64,000 bases of DNA. Source: Riptortus pedestris. Taxonomy: Eukaryota; Arthropoda; Insecta; Hemiptera; Alydidae. Both the position numbers and the translations under genes were made by a program. Under the pieces are notes generated by a model. That model searched no databases. It was given only the letters and a program-made list of their open reading frames with translations, and was not told where the DNA came from. Shown in pieces: positions 24,015 through 35,830 of this stretch. The stretch is taken from NCBI GenBank assembly GCA_019009955.1, contig CM032233.1, positions 81,017,501 through 81,081,500 of the forward strand, given 5' to 3'. Position 1 is the stretch's first letter, and each line of letters begins with the position of its first letter.

Positions 24015-25800
24015 AAATGTAGTTCAAGACATGTAGAAGTATGCTTATATCTTGCTTTGTTTTGGGAGTTATTACAGTTCTTGTGATTTTAGTGTCAAAC
24101 GCGAGATTATATTGTTATTTTAACATATTGGTGTAGATTAAAAAAAAATTACTTCCTTTTTGAAAACTCTTTTAACATATCTATAAGGCATTTTGAATTT
24201 CTGGAATTGAAGGGCGATACAGATCCTCTAGAGCTGTCCAAAAGAATCAATAGCTTTATAAAACTTTTGTAGTAGCTGAGTTAATAAATGTTAACATTTT
24301 TGGGAGTTTCACAAAAGACTTAAACTATAATATTTTTAATTTGTAATAGGTATTGTAAAGATAGATAACATTTTTAAAAGATTCTGGTACATTCATTTTA
24401 TTACATATAACAACATGACATGAAAAGGTACAAAAACAATTACGAACCCAAGAGCTTATCGGGGGTGGGGGTGCAAATTTGTATTCGTTTTAAACAGAAG
24501 AATAATTCTATTTTTTAATTTGTACTTACCGTATCCTCTTTTTGGGTTCGATCAATTTTTTTTTTAATAAACATTTAAGGTATCAAAATAAAGCGTTAGA
24601 AATTTTTTGGAATTCCTGAAAATAGTAGTTCTGAAATTACTTACACCATTTTTAGTGAGCTACTTCAAACATTTCATGAAACTATTGATTTCTACACTTC
24701 CAATTTGATTGGACAGCTTTACTGGATTTAGAAATTTATTTCAATAAAAAGGGTGTTACCTTATCAGTGGAAATTTGAATTTATTGTCGTAAAAAAATCT
24801 GGTTTGGTATTAAAATAACTAATATTGTTATAACTCACAAAAAGTAAGATAGACAATTATTTCTTCCGGACTCGAATTGCACTTTATTATGTTATCTACA
24901 ACTGGCGAATTGATGTAACTTCATTAATTGGTAATGTATCGGATGGGGGGGGGGCAAGTATTGTTGTAAGAGAAAAGAGGTTGGTAAGAGAACCAAGGAC
25001 AACTTTTATTGGTTTTGAGGGACCTACATTTAGCGGCTTCCGCGTAAGACTGTATGTGTAAATCTATATTCCTTCAATCTTGTATAATGAAAGACAATTT
25101 TACTTCCCGTGCAAATCCAGAGCAGAGCAATGTTATTATAAAATAACAGTACAATTATAAAAGGTACAGACTCAGAAAAATTGAAACAGGATGGTACTAT
25201 TAAAGCATTACCTGAATGGTTAAAGGCTAATAAGATAGCAATGGACGCGTTGAAAATAAATATTCTAGATTTCAGCAAATATTTCTCATATTCTTCGGGA
25301 GTGATATCTATGAATAATCGGGACATTTTACCAGCCTCTTGGTTTCCTGATCAACCCGTCTGCACTGTTGAAAATATAGTGGACAATATTAACCATAATC
25401 ATTGTTAGCGTTCATTCATGATTATTAAGAACTATTACGAAATATTTAGGATGAATAATGAGTGAAAATGTAATTCATTGCAAGGCTGTCTGAGTATTTA
25501 ATTTTATTCAATTTTAGAGCTTTCTGGACAATCGATGAACTATTGCCGAGTTTGTCAGACGAAACATTAAGTGGCTATTCAATCCCAATTCCTTGTTTAA
25601 AACATTATTATTCACAAGCATCATAATAGTGGATAGCATTTTTTTTATTATAAATTAAGTAATATTCACAATTTCTATTCCAAAAAGCAGCCCCAAACTC
25701 ATCAAATGTATCTATTTCAAGTATTTAATAACCATTCTTAAAAATATTGTACTGTATGCCTGACGAAGAAACTTGGTATTCATAATTTTTCATTGTATGC
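24015..25800. other. Intergenic, nothing recognised
   Basis: AT-rich with a G run near 24,944-24,953. The overlapping opposite-strand frames at 25,030-25,408 show no similarity I recognise. Confidence 0.5.
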
Positions 25801-25817
25801 TCTGTTATATTTGCTTT

Positions 25818-25853
25818 TGGCGGGAAAGAGGTAGTAATCACTTTCCCGCCAAC
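25818..25853. repeat. Perfect 12-bp inverted repeat with E2F-like half-sites
   Basis: TTGGCGGGAAAG (25,818-25,829) and its exact inverse CTTTCCCGCCAA (25,842-25,853) around 12 bases. With the preceding T each arm contains the E2F-type sequence TTTGGCGGGAA or nearly so. The same TTTTGGCGGGAAAG string appears inside a family A copy at about 44,898-44,911. This could be an old repeat piece rather than a regulatory site. Confidence 0.45.
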
Positions 25854-26147
25854 AACCAATTTTTGACTCCTTTAATTTTTGGCGTATATCTCGTTTTTGA
25901 TTAGTTATATGATAAAACTGCTTATAAAAAATGTTACTTTAAATAAAAAACTAAACAACTTTGGTTGTGTACAGGTTTGCCGAAAACAGATAGACAATGA
26001 AATATCGGCCTTCCTTCCAACCTCTACTCCCATACTTTTCTAAAAACGCACATATACCTACCTTATAATCAAGGAGGTTCTAGTACAAACTAAATATACG
26101 GATAAATAAAGTAAATTGTGGGAACCGCCAGTATAGTTGATACTGCA

Positions 26148-26369
26148 GTCATATCTGCCGGTGAATACCGTTGTCACTGGCTGATGGTCGAGTACAGCTG
26201 GCATTGTGCTTTCGATGCAAAGGCACCATCTTCAAGCCGTCTAGAGTTGTACTGATCTGTACCAATACAACTCTAGACGGCTTGACGATGGTGCCTTTGC
26301 ATCGAAAGCACAATGCCAACTGTACTCGACCATCATCCAGTGACAACGGTATTCACCGACAGATATGAC
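26148..26369. repeat. Foldback palindrome, type B (copy 2)
   Basis: Arms of about 100 bases from GTCATATCTGCCGGTGAATA to the inverse, around a spacer containing ACTGATCTGTACC (near 26,255). Each arm carries GGC-TTGA(C/A)GA-T, a GGTGC / GCATC stem, GAAAGC and a TGCC partner, the same layout as the hammerheads but with U instead of the invariant C3. The open frames on the two strands begin alike because of the palindrome. Confidence 0.85.
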
Positions 26370-26699
26370 AACAGTGAATATACGGAGTTTCGTTGAGTTC
26401 CGTTAAGTCGTTTGTGCCCAATAAAATTGTTGAGTCCTGCTATAGTTTTGATCGTATCTCATTTATACTTTGTTATACTACAAAATTGTATATAACAAAA
26501 GTTACTCTAAATGTTAAAATAAATATCTTCAGTAATGTGCGAGTTGGCCGGGAAACTAATAGAAAACGAAATATCACGACCTTTCATTTGAGGCTTCCCT
26601 TTGTTAACCCGTCCGCGCTAGTCCCTACAAATATCGGTACATCTAACAATCATGGATAAATCAAGTAAAGGGTTGGAGCCGCCAGTATAAATGATACTG

Positions 26700-26810
26700 T
26701 AGTCATATCTGTCGGTGAATACTGTCGCAGTGGCTGATGGTCCAGTACAGTTAGCATTGTGCTTTCGATGCAAAGGCACAATCTTCAAGGCGTCTAGAGT
26801 TGTACTGAGT
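26700..26810 (-). repeat. Single arm of type B foldback
   Basis: Matches the left arm of the 26,148 foldback (AGTCATATCTGTCGGTGAAT ... GCGTCTAGAGTTGTACTGAG), but the returning arm is absent. The minus strand carries the TTGAAGAT..GCATCGAAAGC hammerhead-like block. Confidence 0.75.
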
Positions 26811-27124
26811 TGGGTGTCCGTTGGTCCGTAGGTTTAATACGACTGTTCACCGTATTAGATTGTTTACTTTTAGTCTGTGTCTTTTTGCTTACGTTGGTCA
26901 AACGAAGGTACGGTACAAATGTACAACTTATATTATGAGCGAAATTGTCGAAAAACCAATAGGTAACGAAATATGGCGATTTTTCATTTCAGGTCTTCCT
27001 TATAACCCCCACTCCTGTTTGTCTCTGAGAATATTAGTATACCCTTAAGTCTAAGTTCGGCTGATAATAATACACGTGCCGAGTTTCATAAAGTTCGGTT
27101 CAGTCGTTTACAGGAGTTACAATT

Positions 27125-27345
27125 ATATATATAAAATCATAAAACAAGATACAAGAGTATGCTTCAAATCCCCAACCACTTACATAAATATTTAGAAAAA
27201 AGGGTATCATTTTCAGGAGTAAAGCTCTTTAACACGTATGTTTTAAATCTGTAACAATCAAAGAGAAAAATATATTTTGTTTAATAATACATGAAAGAAC
27301 TTCATGTTTGAAGGTGTTTACATACACAAGATGAATATTATCAAA
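27125..27345 (+). mobile_element. Jockey-like LINE fragment, C-terminal region (copy 1)
   Basis: Contains GATACAAGAGTATGCTTCAA and CATAAATATTTAGAAAAAAG, shared with the copies at 39,788 and 42,431. In one frame those encode the R.HKSMLQIPNHKYK-type block that closes the reverse transcriptase polypeptide of jockey/CR1-class LINEs. Short and broken. Confidence 0.6.
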
Positions 27346-28690
27346 AATGTTCAATTATTAAATAAAACTACAAAATATACGTCATAAAAATCGGTCAAAA
27401 AGGTAATTTATAATCAGGTACATTGTCTCTTTAATGTGGGGAGAAGTTTCTAATCATTCATGAAGCATGGCATCCTTCATAAATTCCAAACTAATAATAA
27501 ATTTAAAAAATGCATTTTATATATTTAGAGTGGTATTGATTGCTAACGAAATTAATTTATTAAATATAATTATTAAATTGATAGACTTTTAGAAAATGTA
27601 TTCATGGAATTTGAAATACTTTATTAAACGGTGGTATTATATAAGAATAAAAGCTATTTAATAATATGTGAAGAATTCAATTGGCATAATATTAGTAAAT
27701 GTTTATAGAAAACACAAATATTTGACGTATTTCATTATGTTACATTAACGTTTAACGGAAATAAATACATTTCATTTCAATCTGGCGCCAACTTTTGTCC
27801 CCTTCACTCGATCAATAATTCACCATGTTCAAGTTCTCACTACTACCTCTAGATGCCTCTACTTGAAGATATGAAGTTCCTGTAGATTATCAATCTAAAT
27901 CTTAATATTGTTAGTTTTTTTGGTCTAAAATGAAGCATTTTCAATAGTTTGAATTCAACATTTTTTTTCATGGGACCTGTTTTTCAAAACTAATTTTAAC
28001 AAAGCTATCTAATAACCAGTAGAATATGTGGAGTCAAAAAGAGTTTTGTCTCTTTTTTAATAGTGACTGACTGTCTTTATTTATTTATGTGTTCATTTAT
28101 GTACTCTATTAAAAATTCTCCTGTAATTATAATATGACAAAAACAAATAATACAAATCTTATGTGGATGTGAAAATAATGCATTTGCTCCATGCATTCTC
28201 ATTCATTTATTTAATCTAGAGTTGAAAAGATGACAAATAATTAGACTAATATAACATTTTGTTGTTGTTGTTAAAATAGCGTGTTAGTTTTTTTAATTAA
28301 ATTTGTAAGAAATACTGTAAAGAGAGTTCTCCCACAAAAATGTGGGACATTTTACACTGTGCCACTTTTATTCTTAAATCTTTATCACTATTAAAATTCT
28401 TCTAGATATTTCTGAGGGACATAAAAATGTTTGGAGGTATTCGTATTTATAAAACGTACGGTATATAAGTCATTTTAAATTATTCTATTTCAGTATTTAA
28501 AATATCATAGACAAATTTCGACTGAAGCATTTCAGTTAACCAGTTTTTAAATAGTAAAATAACATCTCAAAATTATTAAACATTTATTAAAATATCTGGT
28601 TTGAAAACATCATTTTTTTGTAATTAGTCTGGTTTTCTGTCCAACAGCGAAACGATAAAATTTGTTGATTTGAAAATATGAAAACATATG
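27346..28690. other. Intergenic, mostly unrecognised
   Basis: AT-rich. The GATGCCTCTAC..GAAGTTCC segment near 27,850-27,900 resembles pieces at about 30,540-30,600 and 36,830-36,880 that trail the family D copies, so it may be a detached piece of that repeat. Confidence 0.4.
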
Positions 28691-28699
28691 TAAGGTGAC

Positions 28700-29455
28700 T
28701 AGAAATTGATATATACCTAATTAGAAAACTTTCTGAATATTTGAACTATGAGTTTATGCTATCAGAAATATTTTTGTACTAGTGTAAAACGATTTTATGG
28801 TTTGGGAAAAGTTTAAAATTTAGTTAAATTACTTTCAAAGCAAGTGAAAGTTTGGATGTGAATAAAATTATTTAAAAATAAGGATGACATATTTCCTGCG
28901 TTAATTTTGGATATTCTTCAGTGATTAATTGATATCTCAGTAATTAAGGTTTGAAAAATCCTTTATAAAGTTAAATCTCGTAGTTAGTAATCTAAAACTT
29001 ATGTAGAAATGTTTCTAGTTTTAAATGGACTTCAGAATATTATATTCACTTAGTTGAATAATTAAGTTTTCCAACTTGTTATTGGCTAGTTTTAGTTTAT
29101 ATTTCATTAGAAATTACCCCGTAACTGATGATTAACCAGGTTTAGAAATAATTACCACAACGATTCTTAAATACTTGTGAAAATAGTATACTTATTCTGT
29201 TAACTATCCATTGTTAGCTTATCGAAAGTAGAAAAGTTCAATTGTTGAGATTGCCTGAAAAATACAAAAAAAAAAGAAGGTAGTTATTTATGAATACTAT
29301 TTCTTGAATGATATGTAACTTTAAAGATTAGGAATTATATGAAAGCAATGACTAATTATATGATTTTCTAACACTATTCCAGTAAATAAAAAAATATTTT
29401 TTTTACAAGAAGAATTAGAGAAAAAAAGTAAAAAGTGGTTTCCTTCACCTTTGGA
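28700..29455. repeat. Family D repeat, unit 1
   Basis: AT-rich unit of about 750 bp. Blocks in order: AGAAATTGATAT.., TTTGGGAAAAGTTTA.., TTTCTAG..TTAAATGGACTTCAG, ACCAGG..AGAAATAATTACC, TAACTATCCATTGTTAGCTT and ATGAATACTATTT. It breaks off at GTGGTTTCCTTCACCTTTGG, the start of the GC-rich segment, and is joined head to tail with unit 2. No coding capacity. Confidence 0.7.
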
Positions 29456-30610
29456 GAGGAATTTATGCAATCGAAAATATTTTTATTCTAGTGTAAAACG
29501 ACTTTATGTGTTTGGGTATGTTTGCAATTTAGTTAAAACAGTTTAAACTTTAAGTCAAGTGGAAACATACTCCTGTGGTAAAGTTTTGGATGACAATATA
29601 AATTTTTAAATATAAGGATCAAATAACTATTGCTAAATTTGGTAATAACCGTGTAATTACCTGATATTTCCGAAATTAAGGTTTGAGAAACCCTTTATTA
29701 AATTAAATTTAGAAGTTAATGGTCTAAAAATTATGGAGAAATGTTTCTAGATATAAATTGACTTCAGTATATTATTTTCAGAAACCAGGCTCAGAATTAA
29801 TGACTACATCGTTTCTTAAACACTACTGAAAATTGTACTCGTATAACTATTCTACTAACTATCCATTGTTAGCTTATCGTAAGTTGGATTGTTCAACTGT
29901 TGCCACTCCCTAAAAAAAAAAAAAAAAAAAATCCGAACTTATGAATACTGTTTGTTAAATGATAAGTAGTTTTCAAGAGGAGGAATTGTATGAAAACAAT
30001 GTTTAAAGAACGAAGACTAATTATAGGTATTGATTTTCCAAGATTCCATACGGGGAAAAGTAAAACAAAAAAGTTTGTTTTAAAGGATTAATGTTTTGTC
30101 TAATTTGAGACAAAAAGTAAAAGGTGGTCTCCTTCACACCCTCTGGAGTAGCACCTCCCTTGAAGGCACAGCCAACTGCACCCTCAAGAAGAGGAATTAG
30201 GCTGTATTGTGACTCAGGGATGACCCGGCCCACCTCGATAGGTGTTGGGTTACTATTCAATATATAGTTCACTTAGAGGGGGTGGCTCCTCCTGAGAACT
30301 TACCCCCTTCCAACGTACGTGGGATGTTATCAGAAACCAGACCTAACTACTTTGTCATAATGATTTGCAGGATTATTGACTTAGATGTTGCCGAACATGT
30401 CATAGAGAAGATCTGAACTCATTTTGCCTTATATAATAAACGATGAATTAGTTGGCGGAATAGCGAACTGCAGAGGTATCTAGTGGCTTGTTTCGTCCTT
30501 AGGATACTGGTCAATAATTCACTTCCAAGTTCCTTTAGCACTCTCCAGATGCCTCCACATAACTGATTTGAAGTTCCACTATCTAATATTCTATTCAGCT
30601 ATATCTTAAA
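29456..30610. repeat. Family D repeat, unit 2 (with GC-rich segment)
   Basis: Same block order as unit 1, visibly close to unit 3 (34,726). It includes the full GC-rich segment at 30,123-30,234, then a tail (GATCTGAACTC, ACTGCAGAGGTATCTAG, AGATGCCTCCACA) also seen after unit 3. The minus-strand open frame across the GC-rich part (30,021-30,272) is interrupted by a stop in unit 3, so coding is unlikely. Confidence 0.7.
30123..30234. other. GC-rich 112-nt segment with nested complementary stems (copy 1)
   Basis: Complementary pairs in nested order: GGTGG (30,123) with CCACC (30,230); CCTTCA (30,131) with TGAAGG (30,161); inside it GGAG with CTCC; ACAGCC (30,168) with GGCTGT (30,200); inside that CCTC (30,182) with GAGG (30,191) around AAGAA. 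This makes a branched fold. I cannot match it to U1, U2, U4, U5, U6, 5S, 7SL or a tRNA. Base composition is sharply unlike the surroundings. The strand of any transcript is unknown. Confidence 0.4.
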
Positions 30611-31780
30611 AATTTATTTATCTTTTAGAATAATTTAAGAACAAGAACAGACAACATTTATGATAGTTTGAAAAACTCAAGAATCATTTTTCATTGAAAG
30701 TTTGGTTAAACATATTTTTATCAATCACTTTGTAGTTATATATTGAAAAAGAACATTTTACTAACTGCATACCCTTTTTTAAGAAGATTATTTATTCTTT
30801 ACAATTCATACTCTCTAAACTGAGCCTCTTTGGTAATAAAATTACTAGTGATAGGTTTTATACGGAATTTCTAAAATGTACATTTATCTAAAAAAAAAAT
30901 TGAAGTGGTCCTGCTTCAAGACTTATCAACCAAAGGGCCACAATTTAATGTTTCTAAATTTGAATATTATACCCAAAGAAATTAATAAATAAATAAGTTA
31001 TGTTAAACAAGTACATATACTTATTCAAAAGAAAATTTTTAGTTTTACAATGAACAAGTAACATTTGAACTCTTGACTATGAGAGAATTACATACATATT
31101 TTATATATTCGTTTTTTCATTCTCTTTAAGCTATGTAAATTAGAGTAATAGTTAAATGAATAAATAAATGTGGATCATGATAGAATACTAATTAGAAAGC
31201 TTTTTACATATTTGAGCAAGGTGTTTGTATAATGAGAAAAGTTTTCCAGTAAGTTGAAAACGCAATGTATCTAGTTAATATTAAGTAGCCAAAGACGTAA
31301 TTTATATATGTTTTGTTAAGCTTTAAAATGCTTGAATAAACTTATAAAATTTAATAGCTTTTTAATGTTGGTTAATTTAGTTTAAAAACCATTAACTTAT
31401 GTTTTGAAAAGCATTTATTTAAGGCATTCATCTAGTAATTTTCTGTAAAATACATGAAAGAAAAGTTTCACTCCTGCATAATCACTTCATTTCATTGATT
31501 AATTAGCCCCTTCGTCTTACAAATGAAAAGTTTCATTATTTCTTTCATCGTTTTTACCGGTCTTAAATATTTTTCTTGTTACACATTCTCATGCATTTAA
31601 TGACATTGCTTTTTCTTAAATAAAAAAAAAGGTACTTATCATATTACATCTCGTACATTCTGTGAATTACATACAGTGGTATTTATTAAACACCTGTAAA
31701 AATCAGCAGGTTTAGTAAATGCTTGGGGGCTTTTATTTGTTTTGTATACACTATTTATGTGTGTGTTTGTATGTGATAAA
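30611..31780. other. Intergenic, nothing recognised
   Basis: AT-rich. Around 31,180-31,220 there is weak similarity to the start of family D (CTAATTAGAAAGCTTT). No gene seen. Confidence 0.4.
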
Positions 31781-31781
31781 A

Positions 31782-32241
31782 TGCATTTTTTTTCAGTTAT
31801 TAAGTTTTTGGTTAGATTTCATTTGTTACACTACTTTCTACAATAACAGGAATCAGGGTTTAATGATTCATAATGCTAAGGTTAGTTATTTTGTTAGGAA
31901 TAGTAGTTGCTAATAATAGATTTAATAAGTTTATAGTATGGTCATTTTTTTGCCAGGTAACCAACTTTCAGTTGTTATAATTTAATATAAAGTACACTAC
32001 TAAAAATGTAAACTTTCAGAATTAAGAAGACATACAACAACTGTATGGCAAATGTGATGTTTTTATGCAACTAGACTAAATATGATGAAATATGTACAAA
32101 TTAACAATACATTAGTCATCAAAGTCTATAAAGACAAATCCGAAAATGTACCTGAACCAAAAAAAAAAAGGTTGACAACTTTTTGGAAATAACATTAAGT
32201 TATACAACCTATTTATATTATTATATAATTGATATAACTAA
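31782..32241. repeat. Family E repeat, copy 1
   Basis: Shares an extended direct match with 33,357-33,776: TGCATTTTTTTTCAGTT, TAATGATTCATAATGCTAAG, CTACTAAAAATGTAAACTTT, ACAACAACTGTATGGCAAAT and ACAACCTATTTATATTATTA. No coding capacity and no terminal repeats seen. Confidence 0.75.
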
Positions 32242-32859
32242 ATTTAGTTATCCAGAAATAATCTTTAATAAGAGTCATTGAGGGAGTGTATGATTGATAA
32301 AAATAAGATAGCTTTCTACAATTATTGAAGCATAATCCCTTCAACAATTTGAATATCAGTATATATTACTGGATTGCTTACGAGTTAGAATTAAATCTCT
32401 CAGATCTTGTATGAAGTAACACAGAATATAATATTTTTAAAAATGGTATTTAAAATTAGTGACAATTTGTTCCAGCCAAAATTTTTATAAAGCTGAGAAC
32501 TGTAAAATATGCTTCTGGCATTAGTTGTACTCGCAAAAATTAATTTCGATAGTGTACATTTTTGATATTGCTTACAGCATTTTAAGTGATTCATATATTT
32601 AAGTATATTTCTGTTAAAAAAAAATTAGCTATTGACGTAATTTTAGAAATATATATTTCAAATGTTGATCCATTCTTTCTAGGAGACGTTGAAAACAGGT
32701 ATACATGAAGATATATTTGTTTGCTATAGCCCTAAAGGCTGAAATTAGTTTTTATCGTAAACGTCTTATGTAGAACTAGCTAGGGTTTAGTGGGTTAACA
32801 TAAAAACAAAATTTCCTTTAGTCAATATTGTTAAGGATTTAAATGTATAAAATTGTTTT

Positions 32860-33045
32860 TTATATAAATTATTTCCTATTTCCAATATTAACCGTGTTAT
32901 TCGTATTCAGTATTCAGTAAACCCCCAATCATACACATTTCACATTAGCAATAAGCCAGTATCTAACGAATCGTCTTATTCGAAGCTTTTATTTCAGATT
33001 TTGAGCTTTTTGCTCTTCGTTTGTGAGATATATGAATAAATGATT
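32860..33045 (-). mobile_element. Family A fragment
   Basis: Contains TTTCCAATATTAACCGTGTT, GTAAACCCCCAATCATACAC, AGCAATAAGCC and TTATTCGAAGC in the family A order, with no ends. Old fragment. Confidence 0.55.
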
Positions 33046-33356
33046 TATGTGTGCAACAATGTACATTGTAAATTCTGTAAGTGAATCGAGTTTTAGGGAT
33101 AATGTGCATTGTAACATTCCAATACATTTAAGTGGCAAAAATTCTGTTGTTTCACCTCTGACCATAAATTGGGGTTTTCATCCCTGACGAAAAAGATTTC
33201 CAAAGGCCATTTCAGCTTTTTTCCCTTCTTACCAACTAGATTGTCTTCATTGTCATTGTGCTACGACAAAATGCTTGTAAATCTATAACAGGTTTATGTT
33301 CAGAAACGATTTTCATATTTCTTTCTATCTTTGTTCTAGCACCAAAAGCCGACAAA

Positions 33357-33776
33357 ATGCATTTTTTTCAGTTGTTTAGATTTCATTTGTTAGGCTAATT
33401 TGTACAGTAACAGGAATCAAGGGTTAATGATTCACAATGCTAAGGTTATTTTGTTAGGATTGGCAGTAGCTTAGTAATAGATTTAATAAGTTTATTTATT
33501 CAACTTTTAGTAGTTATAATTTAATATAAATTACGTTACTAAAAATGTAAATTTTCAGATTTAAGATGACCTACAACAACTGTATGGCAAATGTGATTAC
33601 TTTATGCAAATGGACTAAATATGATGAAATATGAACAAATTAACAATGCATTAGTGATCAAATTCTATAAGGAATAATCCGAAAATGTTCGTGAACCAAA
33701 ACAAAGTTTGTAACACTTATGAAAGTAACATTAAGTCATACAACCTATTTATATTATTATATAATTAATATAACTA
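33357..33776. repeat. Family E repeat, copy 2
   Basis: Direct-orientation counterpart of 31,782-32,241 with scattered substitutions and small indels (about 40 bases shorter). The stretch 33,780-34,720 after it contains CTCCTCATAGATAGCG (about 33,949), a string also seen after family D unit 3, otherwise nothing recognised. Confidence 0.75.
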
Positions 33777-34725
33777 AGAGTAGGGACTACGTTCATTTTC
33801 AAATATGAATATTGACCGTTGGACGACTAAAATTTTTCGGTTAATCATGAAATAGAAGTCTTTCTCTCTCAGTCAGCGTGATACCAACAAATCTCTTAAA
33901 GTTTGTGGGAAAAGTCTTTAATGGAATGGGCCATTGTAGTTCTGCTCACTCCTCATAGATAGCGTTCTGTATATCTTTTCCCAAATATTCAGCACAAGTT
34001 CTTAAGAAAAAAAAATGTGATTAAATGTTTGATTTAATTTTTAATTTACTTTTAAATAAGAGAATTTATTTTAATCTCACCTTGAAGGGCACCAAAGCAC
34101 TCGTAACAATACAATATAGAATTGGGAAAATAAAAATATTTCAATTATTTGAGGTAATATTCAGAATGAACTTTTTGTACTTATATTTATGAGTAGAAAG
34201 AACTCCTGAGGAAGACTGTCATTTGGTTATTGAGGCTTAGAATTTTGGAACACATGAGAGACATAAACGATTATTTGTTTCATTATTTTGTTAGGAATTT
34301 ATTTGAGTAAACTGTTAATACTTAGCTTGAAATGCTCAGGGGATATAGGACAGTCCTAATCTTTTACTTTGTCAAAATTGAACCCTATTTCATGTATATG
34401 CGAGAAACCACTTTGAACATCACATGAATTTATTGTTTAACAATCACATTATTAGAATATTTTTTTGTTTTTTATATACGATAATAGTAAGCATTCAATA
34501 ATGGAAAACATAGGAAAAATAAGAAGAACTTATTTTTTAGTTGGTATTAAAAGTTTTTAAAAAATGGTTGAGGCTATTCCAATACAAATTCATATGTGTT
34601 CAACTGTACTGGAGCCAGGATTCATAAATTAAAAATACACAGCATATTTTTTTTCTTTTCTCGAAAATTGAATAAAACAGTAAAAAGTAAATTACCTTCT
34701 TTTAATTCATTTGAAAAATGAGCAC

Positions 34726-35830
34726 GTCTAGAAATTGATATAATACTACTTAGAAAGCTTTCTGAATATTTGGGAGAAGAACTTATGTAATCGAAAATAT
34801 TTTTATTCTAGTGTAAAACGACTTTATGTGTTTGGGTAAGTTTACAATTTAGTTAAAACAGTTTAAACTTTAAGTCAAGTGGAAAACATACTCCTCTGGT
34901 AAAGGTTTGGATGCCAATATAAATATTTAAATATAAGGATCAAATAACAATTTGCTAATTTTGATAATATCCATGTAATTAAGTGATATCTACAAAATTA
35001 AGGTTTGCAAAACCCTTTATTAAATTAAATTTAGAAGTTAATGATCCAAAAATTAAGGATACATGTTTCTAGATATAAATTGACTTCAGTATATTATTTT
35101 CAGAAACCAGGTTCAGAATTAATGACTACATCGATTCTTAAACACTTCTGAATATTGTATATCTATTCTACTAACTATTCATTATTAGCTTATCGAAAGT
35201 TGGATTGTTCAACTGTTGCCACTGCCTGAAAAAAAAATTCCGAACTTATGAATACTGTTTGTTAAATGATAAGTAGCTTTCAAGATTAGGAATTGTATGA
35301 AAACAATGTTTAAAGAACGACGACTAATTATAGGTATTGATTTTCCAAGATTCCATACGGGAAACGTAGGAAAAAGTTTGTTTTAAGGGGTTAATGTTTT
35401 GTCTAATTTAAGAAAAATAAAAGCAAAAGGTGGTCTCCTTCACACCCTCTGGAGTAGCACCCCCCTTGAAGGCACAGCCAACTGCACCCTCAAGCAGAGG
35501 AATTAGGCTGTATTATGACTCAGGGATGACCCGGCCCACCTCGAGCAGTGTAGGGTTGCTATTCTTTATATAGTTCACTTAGAGGGGTCGTCTCTTGCTG
35601 GGAGTTTACCAACCCGTAGGCTCAGTGTCATTTTTTTCAGAACCTAGACTAGGCTTAGAAGTCAGACACATCTACGGGGTTTTCGGCTTAGTAGCGCCCC
35701 AACGTGACTAACAGCTGATCTGAACTCCGCTTACAATAAGATTGGATGATGAATTACGTCTTGGAAGATTGGACTGCAGAGTTATCTGGAGGCTGATTTA
35801 GTCCCCATGCTGATAATCAATATTCTTCTT
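34726..35830. repeat. Family D repeat, unit 3 (with GC-rich segment)
   Basis: High similarity to unit 2 throughout (for example TCTAGTGTAAAACGACTTTA and AAGTTGGATTGTTCAACTGT are shared). The complete GC-rich segment lies at 35,429-35,540 and a diverged tail (GATCTGAACTCC, GACTGCAGAGTTATCTGGAG, CTCATAGATAGCG) follows. Confidence 0.7.
35429..35540. other. GC-rich 112-nt segment with nested complementary stems (copy 2)
   Basis: Exactly the same length as copy 1. GGTGG/CCACC, CCTTCA/TGAAGG, ACAGCC/GGCTGT and CCTC/GAGG are all retained. The few differences fall in loops or single strands (AAGAA to AAGCA), except one in the small inner GGAG stem. Confidence 0.4.

Larger units (their letters stand above)
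25920..27060 (+). repeat. Tandem array of a foldback-bearing repeat (about three units)
   Basis: Three successive units share an order of blocks. First comes a GTTACTTTAAAT..-type start, then (T/G)G(T/C)CGRRAAAC..ATAGAMAACGAAATA, then a CTTCC/CCC block, then (in units 1 and 2) GCCGCCAGTAT..TGATACTG. Units 1 and 2 end in a type B foldback (26,148-26,369) and a single arm (26,700-26,810). Unit 3 starts at about 26,860 and lacks the foldback. The units are diverged from each other, so the duplication is old or the copies were independently inserted. Confidence 0.55.

Noticed and set aside
30021..30272. Minus-strand frame across the GC-rich segment (GCAFKGGATPEGVKE...)
   Set aside because: The second copy of the segment at 35,429 has an in-frame stop, and the paired bases suggest structure rather than coding.
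34205..34255. CCTGAGGAAGACTGTCATTT..ATTGAGGC, reminiscent of a hammerhead
   Set aside because: GAAA is replaced by GAGG and stem II does not pair; at best a very old remnant.
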